Assembly: GCA_937974195.1 (NCBI GenBank)
Contig: CALJIC010000304.1
Location: 1 to 28,759, forward strand
From: an uncultured Roseiflexaceae bacterium
GTDB lineage: Bacteria; Chloroflexota; Chloroflexia; Chloroflexales; Roseiflexaceae
DNA length: 28,759 bases
Reading direction: 5' to 3'
In this document: positions 7,950 to 17,106 of the stretch, piece after piece
Layout: every line of letters begins with the position of its first letter
Numbering within the stretch: the first letter of the stretch is position 1
Notes under the pieces: generated by a model
What the model was told of the DNA's origin: nothing
The model's input: the letters and a program-made list of their open reading frames with translations, nothing else
The model's database searches: none
Made by a program: the position numbers and the translations under genes

Positions 7950-9074
7950 ATGCTGCGTGACCTCGACGAGACGATCCGGCAGATCTTGATCCGAGCCGGC
8001 GAGTTCGACCCGGCCGAGGTCGATATCAGCTTCGATATCCCTACCCGCGAGTGGTCGAGCGGCATCCAGAAGCCGACGCTGAACTGCTACCTGTTCGACA
8101 TCCGCGAGAGCATGGGATTGCGCGAGGACGGCTGGCAGATCAACGGGCGCGGGACCGACCGGGCCAGCCGGCACGCGCCGCCGATCTACTACAAGATCAC
8201 CTATCTGATCACCGCCTGGACCCGGCTCGTCGAGGACGAGCACCAACTGCTCTGGCAGGTGCTGCACACGCTGGCGCGCTTCCCGGTGTTGAACGACCCG
8301 AGCGTCTTCCTCGATGCGGATGAGCGTGGCAGGGGCGGCAGCCAGCCGCTGACAGACTGCCTGGTAGGCGCGCTGATCGATCACCCCTTCGCGATCACCA
8401 CCATCGTCGCGCAGCCCGAGAGCGTGCTGAAAAGCCCCGGCGAGTTCTGGACCGCGCTCGAAAACCAGCTCAAACCCTCGCTGAGCTACGCCGTCACGCT
8501 GGCGATGAACCGCCAGGCGGTTGCCGCCGGCAAGCCGGTGCTCTCGACCGGCATCGGCATCCAGCTGCCCGACTCGACCGGCAAGCTCGGCTTCCGGATC
8601 GACCGGATCTTCGCGCTCCCGCGCGGCACGCCGATCGAGGGCATCCCGGTGGAGATCGAAGGGACAGCGTTCAGCGCGCGCACCGATGACCAGGGCAGGT
8701 TCAGGCCGGCGGGCCTCGATCCCGGGCGCTACGTCGTCGCAGCCCGCGTGGGCGACCGGGTCTATCGCCGGGTGGTGATCATCCGCGATGCATCCGGGCG
8801 GCGCGCCGCCCCCACCCTGCGCGACGTCGTCCGCGACCAGGACGGCCGCCCGATCGAAGGGGTGGAGATCGAGGTCGAGGGCACGGGGCTGCGCACGACG
8901 ACCGACGCAGACGGCGTGTTCGCCCTCGACCTGCCGCCCGGCCGCCACACGCTGCGTATCCACTTCCACGGGTGGAGCCAGCGCCGCCAGGTGACGGTTC
9001 GCGACCCCGGCTACACACTCGCGCTCAATTACGGAGGTGTCCTGCCAGACGGAGATGCTCAGGCCGGCCAGTGA
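7950..9074 (+). CDS. Tail terminator/cap protein (DUF4255, Afp16/Pvc16-like) with C-terminal beta repeats
   Basis: 374 aa. Residues 1 to about 205 match DUF4255: LRDLDETIRQILI, then LNCYLFDIRE, then YKITYLITAWTR and DEHQLLWQVLHTLARFPVL. This family caps the distal end of eCIS tubes and sheaths and is thought to set the end of polymerisation. Unusually, the protein continues with two repeats of the carboxypeptidase-regulatory-like (CnaB/transthyretin-like) type at about 213-290 and 290-365 (GTPIEGIPVEIEGT and GRPIEGVEIEVEGT, each followed by a 'D-x-G-x-F' turn). These would decorate the particle end. AGGAAGG (7940-7946) precedes the ATG. The first particle gene in the cluster. Confidence 0.9.
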   Translation: MLRDLDETIRQILIRAGEFDPAEVDISFDIPTREWSSGIQKPTLNCYLFDIRESMGLREDGWQINGRGTDRASRHAPPIYYKITYLITAWTRLVEDEHQLLWQVLHTLARFPVLNDPSVFLDADERGRGGSQPLTDCLVGALIDHPFAITTIVAQPESVLKSPGEFWTALENQLKPSLSYAVTLAMNRQAVAAGKPVLSTGIGIQLPDSTGKLGFRIDRIFALPRGTPIEGIPVEIEGTAFSARTDDQGRFRPAGLDPGRYVVAARVGDRVYRRVVIIRDASGRRAAPTLRDVVRDQDGRPIEGVEIEVEGTGLRTTTDADGVFALDLPPGRHTLRIHFHGWSQRRQVTVRDPGYTLALNYGGVLPDGDAQAGQ

Positions 9075-9120
9075 TCGTGTTGCCCACACCACGGCGATCC
9101 GATGACACAAGGAGGAAGTC

Positions 9121-10842
<1,722 letters not shown>

Positions 10843-10851
10843 GGTGAAGCC

Positions 10852-10892
10852 GCGCGGCGGCTATCTTCGTCGCCCGCGAGCGGCCGCCGCGC
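10852..10892. other. Perfect 10-bp hairpin after the sheath gene
   Basis: GCGCGGCGGC (10852-10861) pairs perfectly with GCCGCCGCGC (10883-10892) across a 21-base loop. It starts 10 bases after the sheath stop and ends before the strong ribosome site of the tube gene. A pyrimidine-rich CATCTCTTCT follows, but there is no true T-run. It may protect the 3' end of sheath mRNA or partly terminate transcription. Function is inference. Confidence 0.55.
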
Positions 10893-10925
10893 CATCTCTT
10901 CTGAGCACACACAAGGAGGATCTCG

Positions 10926-11375
10926 ATGGCTACCGGCAATCGAAGCGAACCACTCACCGGCTATCACTTCTACCTCGAGCTCGACGGCATTGCCGAGGCG
11001 CAGTTCCGCGAGTGCAGCGGCCTGGACTCCGAGTCGAACATCATCGAGTACAAGGAGGCCGGCAAAGGCGGCACCACGGTGATCAAGAAGGTGCCCGGCG
11101 AGCTGAAGTGGTCGAACATCGTGCTCAAGCGCGGGATCACCGGCGATATGCGGCTGTGGGAGTGGCGCAAGCAGATCGAGGACGGCCAGGTCGAGAGCGC
11201 GCGCAAGAACGGCTCGATCGTGCTCTACAACCAGATGAACGAGGAGGTCGCGCGCTATAACTTCGAGTACGGCTGGCCTTCCAAGATCACGGGGCCGCAG
11301 CTCAACGCCAACAACAACGATATCGCGATCGAGGAGATCACGATCGCGCACGAGGGCCTGAAGCGGGTGAAGTAG
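10926..11375 (+). CDS. Inner tube protein 1 (gp19-like, Afp1/Pvc1-like)
   Basis: 149 aa. The sequence YHFYLELDGIAEAQFRECSG, then VIKKVPGELKWSNIVLKRGI and LWEWRKQIEDG, is the standard tail-tube/Hcp-like fold of T4 gp19 and eCIS tube subunits. It stacks as hexameric rings to form the channel inside the sheath. The length is normal. A strong AAGGAGG (10914-10920) precedes the ATG, as at the sheath gene, as expected for one of the two most abundant parts. Large hairpins lie on both sides of this gene. Confidence 0.95.
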   Translation: MATGNRSEPLTGYHFYLELDGIAEAQFRECSGLDSESNIIEYKEAGKGGTTVIKKVPGELKWSNIVLKRGITGDMRLWEWRKQIEDGQVESARKNGSIVLYNQMNEEVARYNFEYGWPSKITGPQLNANNNDIAIEEITIAHEGLKRVK

Positions 11376-11388
11376 CCGGCGGTAGCTC

Positions 11389-11450
11389 GTACTCAGTAGC
11401 CAGCGCGCGGCGATGGCGCTGACCGCGCTGCGCGACTGGCTACTGAGTAC
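11389..11450. other. Long stem-loop after the tube gene
   Basis: GTACTCAGTAGCCAG (11389-11403) pairs perfectly with CTGGCTACTGAGTAC (11436-11450). The stem continues for five more pairs (11404-11408 with 11430-11434) past a single bulged A, giving about 20 bp. It lies 13 bases after the tube stop codon, in a gap of about 106 bases, and no T-run follows. It is a good candidate for an mRNA-stabilising or partial termination structure that sets tube expression above the downstream genes. It is also large enough to be a remnant of a small inverted-repeat element. Confidence 0.7.
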
Positions 11451-11481
11451 CGGCTGCGGGCGCCTGACGACAGAGAGAGCT

Positions 11482-11850
11482 ATGTCACTCCAGACCGAGT
11501 TCGAATTCACGCTCCCGCGCGGCTACGTGGATCGCGAGGGCAACCTTCATCGCCACGGGGTCATGCGCCTCGCCACGGCGATGGATGAGATCGCCCCCAT
11601 GCGCGACCCCCGCGTGCGTGCCAACCAGGCCTACCTGGTGATCATCCTGCTCGCGCGGGTGATCACCCGGCTCGGCGACCTGCCCGACGTCAACCCGGGG
11701 GTGATCGAGAACCTGTTCTCGGCCGATCTGGCCTACCTGCAGGATTTCTACCGCCGGATCAATGAGACTGGCACCAGCACCGTTGAGGCGCGCTGCCCCG
11801 CCTGCGAGCATCGCTTCGAGGTCGATGTCGGCCAGATGGGGGGGTCGTAG
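11482..11850 (+). CDS. Tail-assembly-chaperone-like protein with CxxC motif
   Basis: 122 aa from the ATG at 11482 (MSLQTEFEFTLPRGYVDREG). An in-frame ATG at 11413 exists, but that extension runs through the 11389-11450 stem-loop and has no ribosome site. Residues 20-95 contain an alpha-helical core (QAYLVIILLARVITRLGD, LFSADLAYLQDFYRRIN), and a treble-clef-like ARCPACEHRFEVDV with one CxxC closes the protein. I recognise it as the 'phage tail assembly protein' type found beside eCIS tubes. The frame ends GQMGGS* on a run of seven G, and the conserved small-protein frame follows in the -1 frame. This resembles lambda gpG/gpGT, where frameshifting makes a longer chaperone form. Confidence 0.8.
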   Translation: MSLQTEFEFTLPRGYVDREGNLHRHGVMRLATAMDEIAPMRDPRVRANQAYLVIILLARVITRLGDLPDVNPGVIENLFSADLAYLQDFYRRINETGTSTVEARCPACEHRFEVDVGQMGGS

Positions 11851-11888
11851 GCTACCCCCTCGACCGGCTCTACGAGGAGGTAGCCTAC
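11838..11888 (+). promoter_or_regulatory. Probable programmed -1 ribosomal frameshift element
   Basis: In the zero frame the sequence reads ATG GGG GGG TCG TAG, so the seven G at 11838-11844 form a perfect slippery heptamer (X XXY YYZ with all G). Two bases later a perfect 10-bp stem begins: GTAGGCTACC (11847-11856) with GGTAGCCTAC (11879-11888), loop 22 bases, enclosing the zero-frame TAG. A -1 slip joins the upstream protein to the conserved frame ending at 12005, giving a 174-aa fusion. The two-base spacer is shorter than the usual 5-9, which is the main reservation. Confidence 0.7.
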
Positions 11889-12005
11889 CTTGCCTATCAC
11901 TTTCACTGGTCGCTCGATGCGATTCTCGCGCTCGAGCACCGCGAGCGGCAGATCTGGACCGAGCAGATCGCCGCGATCAACCGGCGCATTAGCGCTGAGG
12001 AGTAA
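11844..12005 (+). CDS. Small DUF6760/Afp6-like tail protein, -1 frame extension without its own start
   Basis: 53 codons (VVGYPLDRLYEEVAYLAYHF..., ending INRRISAEE) up to TAA at 12003-12005. I recognise the YPLDRLYEEVAYLAYHFHW plus LEHRERQIW pattern as the small protein that regularly sits between eCIS tube genes (DUF6760 type; possibly equivalent to Afp6). The frame has stops at 11763 and 11784, and from 11787 to the TAA there is no ATG, GTG or TTG at all; CTG is the only near-start. It can be expressed only by -1 frameshifting from the upstream gene or by a non-standard start. The coordinates given are those of the extension. The next gene's ribosome site follows the stop directly. Confidence 0.75.
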   Translation, partial: VVGYPLDRLYEEVAYLAYHFHWSLDAILALEHRERQIWTEQIAAINRRISAEE

Positions 12006-12020
12006 GGGCGGAGGGTAGAG

Positions 12021-12449
12021 ATGGCAGCAGCGCGTCAGGTGTATAGCGCCTACCGCTTCTGTGTGGAGATCGATCAGCTGGCCGAGGCGATGTTCAGCGA
12101 GTGCTCGGGCCTCCAGGCCGAGACCGAGGTCTTCGAGTGGGAAGAGGGCGGTCTGAACAGCTTCAAGCACCGCCTGCCGGTCCGTACCAAGTATCCCAAT
12201 CTGGTGCTGAAGCGCGGCATTGCGACGATCAATCTGTGGGAGTGGTATCAGCAGGTCATCAACGGCGCGCTGGAGCGGCGCAATCTGTCGATCGTGCTGT
12301 ACGGCTACTCCGACCAGCCAGAAGTCCGCTGGAACGTCACCGGCGCTCTGCCGATCAAATGGTCGGGGCCGACGTTCAAGAGCGGCTCGACTGAGGCGGC
12401 GATCGAGACGTTCGAGCTGGTGCATCAGGGGTTCGTCCGCAGCAAGTAG
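12021..12449 (+). CDS. Inner tube protein 2 (Afp5/Pvc5-like)
   Basis: 142 aa, a paralogue of tube protein 1: YRFCVEIDQLAEAMFSECSG aligns with YHFYLELDGIAEAQFRECSG, and LVLKRGIATINLWEWYQQV aligns with IVLKRGITGDMRLWEWRKQI. eCIS normally carry a second tube protein that forms the first ring or rings on the baseplate hub, and this gene occupies the expected place, upstream of the LysM adaptor. The ribosome site GGAGGG lies 7 bases before the ATG. Confidence 0.93.
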   Translation: MAAARQVYSAYRFCVEIDQLAEAMFSECSGLQAETEVFEWEEGGLNSFKHRLPVRTKYPNLVLKRGIATINLWEWYQQVINGALERRNLSIVLYGYSDQPEVRWNVTGALPIKWSGPTFKSGSTEAAIETFELVHQGFVRSK

Positions 12450-12458
12450 GTGCGTCCG

Positions 12459-14399
12459 ATGAGCAGCGATAGGCGCGCACATCCTGCTATCTTGCGCGTG
12501 CCGCGTGCGGCGGCCGGGGCGAGGAGGCTCGCCGCCACGGCGGCGAGCTCGAGCGCTCTGGCCGGCCAGATAGCTCGGCGAACTCAGCCGCCGGGCGCGG
12601 CGAGGTTCGGCCCGTCGCTGCTGCGCCGCATGCACATCAGCGCCGCGCCGGGGATATGGGCGGCGCAGGTGGCGCAGCGGTTCGCCAGCGCCGAGCGCGC
12701 GCTGCCCGCCATCGACCTGCCGTTCATCTACAGGTGGCCCGTGCGGCGCGCCCTGGGTTCATACTGGCCCAGCGCCACGCCGCCGGGGGCGCTGGCGCCC
12801 GGCTACCTCGATGAGCCCGCCGAAGACGCGCCGCCGCTCGATCTGGAGGGTGCAGGCTGGGTATGGGAGACGCGCCCCGCCTCAGCTGCTCAGACACCTG
12901 TGCCGGCAGACCTCGCTGGCGCCTCTTCAGATGCTCCTGGCGGCTCTCCGGCTGCTGTGAGCGACGCCTTCCAGGCAGCTCCGGCATCCTTCGCCACCCA
13001 GCCGCTGAACCTGGCGGTGCAGCGCTCAGCAGGGCTTCTCAGGCCTCTGTCCGACCCGCTCCGCCGGATGGGCCTGGTAGCGAGGGCCGCCGTTCAGCTG
13101 GCGCAGGGCACGCCGGTGGCCCGCCACGCTGCAACGATCGCACGGGTCCCCGCCGATAGCCCGCGCACACAGGCGACGATCGCACGGGTCCCTGCCGACA
13201 GCACGCGCACACAGGCGCCGCAGACGGAGATGCCGGGGGCGACAGCCGTGAGCCGTTCCGCGACGCCCGTTGCGCCTCCGCAATCTCGTACCGACGTGGC
13301 ACGCGTGCCGCAGCCATCGCTGTCGGAAGCAATCGCGCGGCGCTATGCGCCCAGCTCGACGTCTTCGGCTGCGGCTTCGTCTGGCTCGACGGCTGCGTCT
13401 TCGGCCACATCGTGGCAAGCGCCGGCATCGTCACCCGCCGCGCCGGCCGCTGCCCCGGATCATCCTGTGCTGCGCGCCACCGCGGCTGAAGACACCGCCG
13501 CCGCGCCTCAAGACAGCCAGCGCGCGCCAGGTCACACCCCTCTGCTCGACCGCCTCGCCGGAGGTGCGGAGGCGCCGTTGATCGACCGTGAGGCCGACGA
13601 ATCGCCCCCTGCCGCTGTGGCGCAGACGCCCACGCCGGCAGAACCCGGTGCGCAGCGGGCGCCAGGCAGCACCGCAACGGGGACGCCGCTGCTGGCTGTT
13701 GATGCGCCTGCCTCGTCTGGCTGGAGCAGGCTGCCGCTCGCGGGCCGGGTGCTGTCTCGACAGACGCTCGCTCTGAGCGCCGGGTGGGCGCCGCTGTCGC
13801 GAGCCGCGGAGCGCGGGCCGCTGCAGCGCGTGCCCTGGCCGGAGCTCAACCCGCCGCAGATCGGGCTGCCATCGGCTCCGCAGCTGCCGTCGTCCATGCC
13901 GGACGTGCCGGAGGTGCCCACCGAGCTGCCTGCTGCCAGCGGGTATCAGCCGCCCGAGCTGCCGCTGCCCAGCTTCCAGGGCGCCGCTCCGTTTGGCGCG
14001 CCGCCCGGCGTGTCCTTGCCGGGCACCCCAGGACTTGGCCTGCCGGGCATGGGGCCCGCGCAGATGGCGCTCGGAGCGCTCGGAGGACTCGATCAGGCCG
14101 CCGCATCTTCGGCGTACGGCGCGGCGCTGCCGCAGCTTGATCTTGCTCTGCCAGGCCGCGGCGCGGGTGCGCTCGGCGGCGGGCTGCAGGGCGCGCTAAA
14201 TGACCTGCCGACGCCCAGTGGGCTAATGGCCGCCGCCGGCGAGGCTGCCAGCAGCGCTATGGGCGCCGCCAGCGCCGAGGGCGCGGCCGCTGGCACATCC
14301 GCCGGGCCCTCGATCGACGAGCTGGCGCGCAAGGTGTACGACCATCTCCGTGATCGGCTGTGGATTGAGATAGAGCGGCGAGGGAGGGGCACATGGTAG
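12459..14399 (+). CDS. Long Pro/Ala-rich disordered protein with a conserved C-terminal helix
   Basis: 646 aa from the ATG at 12459; an in-frame GTG at 12450 is possible. Most of the protein is Ala/Pro/Ser/Arg-rich, low complexity and probably disordered. It contains QVAQRF, ARRMHI-like and IARVP/VARVP segments and a 14-residue tandem repeat (13131-13214). Only the last ~30 residues look structured: IDELARKVYDHLRDRLWIEIERRGRG. A proline-rich protein ending in this kind of helix regularly precedes the LysM gene in such clusters, so the helix is probably a docking element on the baseplate or tube end. It could act as a scaffold, a length-determining ruler, or a cargo retention factor; none can be proved here. 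It overlaps the next gene by 7 bases. Confidence 0.7.
   Translation: MSSDRRAHPAILRVPRAAAGARRLAATAASSSALAGQIARRTQPPGAARFGPSLLRRMHISAAPGIWAAQVAQRFASAERALPAIDLPFIYRWPVRRALGSYWPSATPPGALAPGYLDEPAEDAPPLDLEGAGWVWETRPASAAQTPVPADLAGASSDAPGGSPAAVSDAFQAAPASFATQPLNLAVQRSAGLLRPLSDPLRRMGLVARAAVQLAQGTPVARHAATIARVPADSPRTQATIARVPADSTRTQAPQTEMPGATAVSRSATPVAPPQSRTDVARVPQPSLSEAIARRYAPSSTSSAAASSGSTAASSATSWQAPASSPAAPAAAPDHPVLRATAAEDTAAAPQDSQRAPGHTPLLDRLAGGAEAPLIDREADESPPAAVAQTPTPAEPGAQRAPGSTATGTPLLAVDAPASSGWSRLPLAGRVLSRQTLALSAGWAPLSRAAERGPLQRVPWPELNPPQIGLPSAPQLPSSMPDVPEVPTELPAASGYQPPELPLPSFQGAAPFGAPPGVSLPGTPGLGLPGMGPAQMALGALGGLDQAAASSAYGAALPQLDLALPGRGAGALGGGLQGALNDLPTPSGLMAAAGEAASSAMGAASAEGAAAGTSAGPSIDELARKVYDHLRDRLWIEIERRGRGTW
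13131..13214 (+). repeat. In-frame 42-base tandem duplication
   Basis: Two units (13131-13172 and 13173-13214) encode ATIARVPADSPRTQ and ATIARVPADSTRTQ. They differ at only three bases, so the duplication is recent. It lies in the disordered part of the Pro/Ala-rich protein. Confidence 0.85.
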
Positions 14400-15109
14400 A
14401 CCGAAGGAATAAAGGCGATGGCATGCTCGCCAAAGCGTGCATTGTGAATTGCGATAACGAGAAAGAGTATGTGGTCTGCATGTTCAACCCGAAGGAATAC
14501 ACCTTCTCGAAGCAGAACAAGTGGGAAGAGAAGCCTGTGAAAGGCCAGAATGTCTCGCACCTCGAGTACAGCGGCGGCGGACCGGCCACCCTGAAGCTAC
14601 AGCTCCTGTTCGACACGACCGAGGTGCATTACAGCGACGGGAAAGCGATCAACCGGGTCGGCGACGATGTGCGCAAGTACACCGAGCTGCTCTGGAAGCT
14701 GATGAAGGTCCCCCAGGACGATAAGAACCCGCGGACCGAAAAAGGGGAGCCGCCCCGCTGCCGGTTCGTATGGGGCAAGCAATGGTCGTTCGAGGCGGTG
14801 ATCGAGAGCATTTCGCAGAAATTCGTGCTGTTCGATACATCGGGCACACCGCTGCGGGCGATCCTCGACGTGTCGTTCAAGCAGAGCGGCGACGAAGGAA
14901 TCTACCCGCGCCAGAACCCGACATCGGGCGGCGCGCCGGGGCAGCGGCTGCGCACGGTTCGCGAGGGCGAGACGCTCGCTCTGATCGCCTACGAGGAATA
15001 TGGCGACCCCACCGTCTGGCGCCATCTGGCCGACACGAACAATCTTGACGACCCGCGCCGGCTGCGGCCGGGCCAGACGCTGCTGATAACCCCGCTGCCG
15101 CTGTTGTAA
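14393..15109 (+). CDS. LysM-containing hub adaptor (Afp7/Pvc7-like)
   Basis: 238 aa. Residues about 10-160 are the CIS tube-like domain (VVCMFNPKEYTFSKQNKWEE, LKLQLLFDTTEV, then LRAILDVSFKQ). Residues about 187-237 are a LysM repeat (TVREGETLALIAYEEYGDPT, then LADTNNLDDPRRLRPGQTLLI). In T4 gp53 and eCIS homologues this protein clamps the tube-spike junction of the hub; the LysM here is structural rather than wall-binding. The ATG at 14393 overlaps the previous stop and is preceded by GGGAGGGG; an ATG at 14423 is an alternative. The order tube 2, LysM, spike is the normal one. Confidence 0.92.
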   Translation: MVDRRNKGDGMLAKACIVNCDNEKEYVVCMFNPKEYTFSKQNKWEEKPVKGQNVSHLEYSGGGPATLKLQLLFDTTEVHYSDGKAINRVGDDVRKYTELLWKLMKVPQDDKNPRTEKGEPPRCRFVWGKQWSFEAVIESISQKFVLFDTSGTPLRAILDVSFKQSGDEGIYPRQNPTSGGAPGQRLRTVREGETLALIAYEEYGDPTVWRHLADTNNLDDPRRLRPGQTLLITPLPLL

Positions 15110-15121
15110 AGGCACACGGCC

Positions 15122-16795
15122 ATGCCGAAGACCGAGAAGCATATCAGCCAGCTGATGATCTGGGTCAATAACAACGATCTGCCGCCTGAGGTGATCCGCA
15201 ACCTCGACGACGCGCTGGTCGAGGAGGACCTGCAGCGGGCGATGATGTTCACCCTGCGGTTCAACGATCCGACGCTCGAGCTTCTCGATAGCGAGCTGCT
15301 GAGCCTGGGCAGCGAGGTGCGGATCAGCGCGGGCGGGCCGGGAAAGCCGCTTCAGCTGCTGATGATCGGCGAGATCACCGCGCTCGAGCCGGTGCTGGAG
15401 CAGCACAATGTCCGGCTGGTGGTGCGCGGCTACGACCGCTCGCACCGGCTCCGGCGCGGCACCCGGACGCGCACCTTTGTGAGGCAGAGCGACGCTGATA
15501 TCGCTGCGCAGATCGCTCGCGAGGCCGGGCTGGGCGCCGATATCGAGCCCACCTCCGAGCAGTACGACTACGTCGTGCAGGACAATCAGACGGACTGGGC
15601 CTTTCTGCAGAGCCGCGCCGCGCGGATCGGCTACCGGGTGAGCGTCGACGATCGGACGCTTCGCTTTCGCCGCGCCGAGGCGTCGCCGCCGAAGGCGCCG
15701 GAGCAGGCATGGGGTGACTCCCTGATCACGTTCCGCGCCCGCCTCAGCGTGGCGGCGCAGCCGAATGAAGTTCAGGTGCGCGGCTGGGACCCGGCGGCCA
15801 AGCAGGCGATCCTCGGCAGAGCCACGCGACCGTCGCAGAAGCTCGACGTCAATGATGAGCGGAGCCCCGGCGCCGCCGCCACACAGGCCTTCAGCGGGCA
15901 GGCCACGGTCGCGATCGGCGACCGTCTGGTGCGCAGCCAGAGCGAGGCCGAGCAGGTGGCGCAGGCGGTGCTCGACGAGATCAGCAGCGACTACGTGACC
16001 GCCGAGGGCGTCTGCTGGGGCGACGCGGGCATTCGCGCCGGCCGCCTCATTCCGCTCAGAGGTATCGGCAAGCGGATGGGCGGCTCGTACTTCATCACCG
16101 CGACCCGCCACGAGTACACGCCGCGCGACGGCTACATGACGACCTTCTACGCCACCGGCCGGCGCTCCAGCGATCTGCTCGCCGCGCTCGAGCGCGAGCC
16201 GTCGCGGCGCCAGTTCCCCGGCGTCGTCGTCGGCGTCGTGACAAACGTGAGCGACCCCGAGCGGCTCGGCCGGGTGAAGGTGATGTTCCCCTGGCTGGAC
16301 ACCAGCCACGAGAGCGACTGGACCCGGCTGGCGCTGCCGGGGGCCGGTAAGGAGCGCGGCGTCTTCGCCGCGCCGCAGGTCGGAGATGAGGTGCTTCTCG
16401 CCTTTGAGCACGGCAACCTCGATCGTGGCTATGTGCTCGGCGCGCTGTGGAACGGCAAGGATCAGCCGCCCGCCGACGCCGTGGCCGAGGGGCGCGACCT
16501 GACCCTCATCCGCACCGGCGGCGGGCGCGTGATCGCGGTCGACGACCAGCGCCAGCAGATCACGATCGCCTCGGGCAGGCACACCATCACGCTGAGCGAT
16601 ACGGGCAATCGCCTCACCGTCGAGTCCGGCGGCGACCTGGAGCTCCAGGCGCCGGGCGGGAAGCTCAGCATCACCAGCTCGGGCGTCCAGCTGACGTCCA
16701 ACGGCAGCCTTGCGATCGAGGCGAACGCCATGCTCGACGTCAAGACCAGCGCAGTGCTCAACATCAAAGGCTCGCTCGTCAACATCAACTCATAG
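15122..16795 (+). CDS. VgrG-like central spike protein (Afp8/Pvc8-like)
   Basis: 557 aa. Residues 1 to about 350 form the gp27/gene D-type hub region (for example LRFNDPTLELLDSELLSLGS, then TFVRQSDADIAAQIAREAGL and DNQTDWAFLQSRAARIGY). Residues about 362-450 are the gp5-type OB domain (GVVVGVVTNVSDPERLGRVK, GDEVLLAFEHGNLDRGYVLG, ALWNGKDQPP). The remaining ~100 residues repeat short beta strands rich in Ser, Thr, Ile and Asn, as in the trimeric beta-prism. The trimer forms the membrane-piercing spike below the tube. No lysozyme domain is present. Confidence 0.94.
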   Translation: MPKTEKHISQLMIWVNNNDLPPEVIRNLDDALVEEDLQRAMMFTLRFNDPTLELLDSELLSLGSEVRISAGGPGKPLQLLMIGEITALEPVLEQHNVRLVVRGYDRSHRLRRGTRTRTFVRQSDADIAAQIAREAGLGADIEPTSEQYDYVVQDNQTDWAFLQSRAARIGYRVSVDDRTLRFRRAEASPPKAPEQAWGDSLITFRARLSVAAQPNEVQVRGWDPAAKQAILGRATRPSQKLDVNDERSPGAAATQAFSGQATVAIGDRLVRSQSEAEQVAQAVLDEISSDYVTAEGVCWGDAGIRAGRLIPLRGIGKRMGGSYFITATRHEYTPRDGYMTTFYATGRRSSDLLAALEREPSRRQFPGVVVGVVTNVSDPERLGRVKVMFPWLDTSHESDWTRLALPGAGKERGVFAAPQVGDEVLLAFEHGNLDRGYVLGALWNGKDQPPADAVAEGRDLTLIRTGGGRVIAVDDQRQQITIASGRHTITLSDTGNRLTVESGGDLELQAPGGKLSITSSGVQLTSNGSLAIEANAMLDVKTSAVLNIKGSLVNINS

Positions 16796-16804
16796 GGAAG
16801 GACG

Positions 16805-17101
16805 ATGCCGCCAGCTGCTTGCGCGAATGACATGCACGCCTGCCCGATGTCGAGCGGCACGATGCCGCACGTCGGCGGGCCGATCACACCGGCCGGCCCG
16901 CGTACCGTCAACCTCGGCGGTCGCCCGGCGGCGATCGTCGGCGACCTGGCCGTCTGCGCCACCGGCCCGCCGGCACAGATCGTCAAGGGCAGCGCCACCG
17001 TGATGATCAACGGGCAGCCAGCCGCCCGCGTGGGCGACCTGACGTCCCACGGCGGCACGATCACCGGCCCCGGCTGCTCAACAGTCCTGATTGGAGGCTG
17101 A
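16805..17101 (+). CDS. PAAR spike-tip protein (Afp10-like)
   Basis: 98 aa and PAAR-only. Several 'G-x-P-AA-x-VGD' repeats are visible (GGRPAAIVGDLAVC, NGQPAARVGDLTSH). Cys and His residues (HACP, SHGG, GPGC) are placed to bind the single metal ion at the tip. It sharpens the VgrG trimer. It carries no toxin extension. It starts 9 bases after the spike stop and ends 5 bases before the gp25 gene. Confidence 0.95.
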   Translation: MPPAACANDMHACPMSSGTMPHVGGPITPAGPRTVNLGGRPAAIVGDLAVCATGPPAQIVKGSATVMINGQPAARVGDLTSHGGTITGPGCSTVLIGG

Positions 17102-17106
17102 GTGCG

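Noticed and set aside
11890..12005. Independent gene starting at a TTG after GAGGAGG at 11874-11880
   Set aside because: That TTG is in a different frame from the conserved YPLDRLYEEVAYLAYHFHW protein and gives an Arg/Ser-rich nonsense sequence, so it does not explain expression of the small protein.
14597..16582. 661-aa open frame on the minus strand opposite the LysM and spike genes
   Set aside because: Antisense shadow caused by high third-position G+C in the + strand genes; it is Arg/Ala/Leu-rich, has no domain, and lies opposite two clear homologues.
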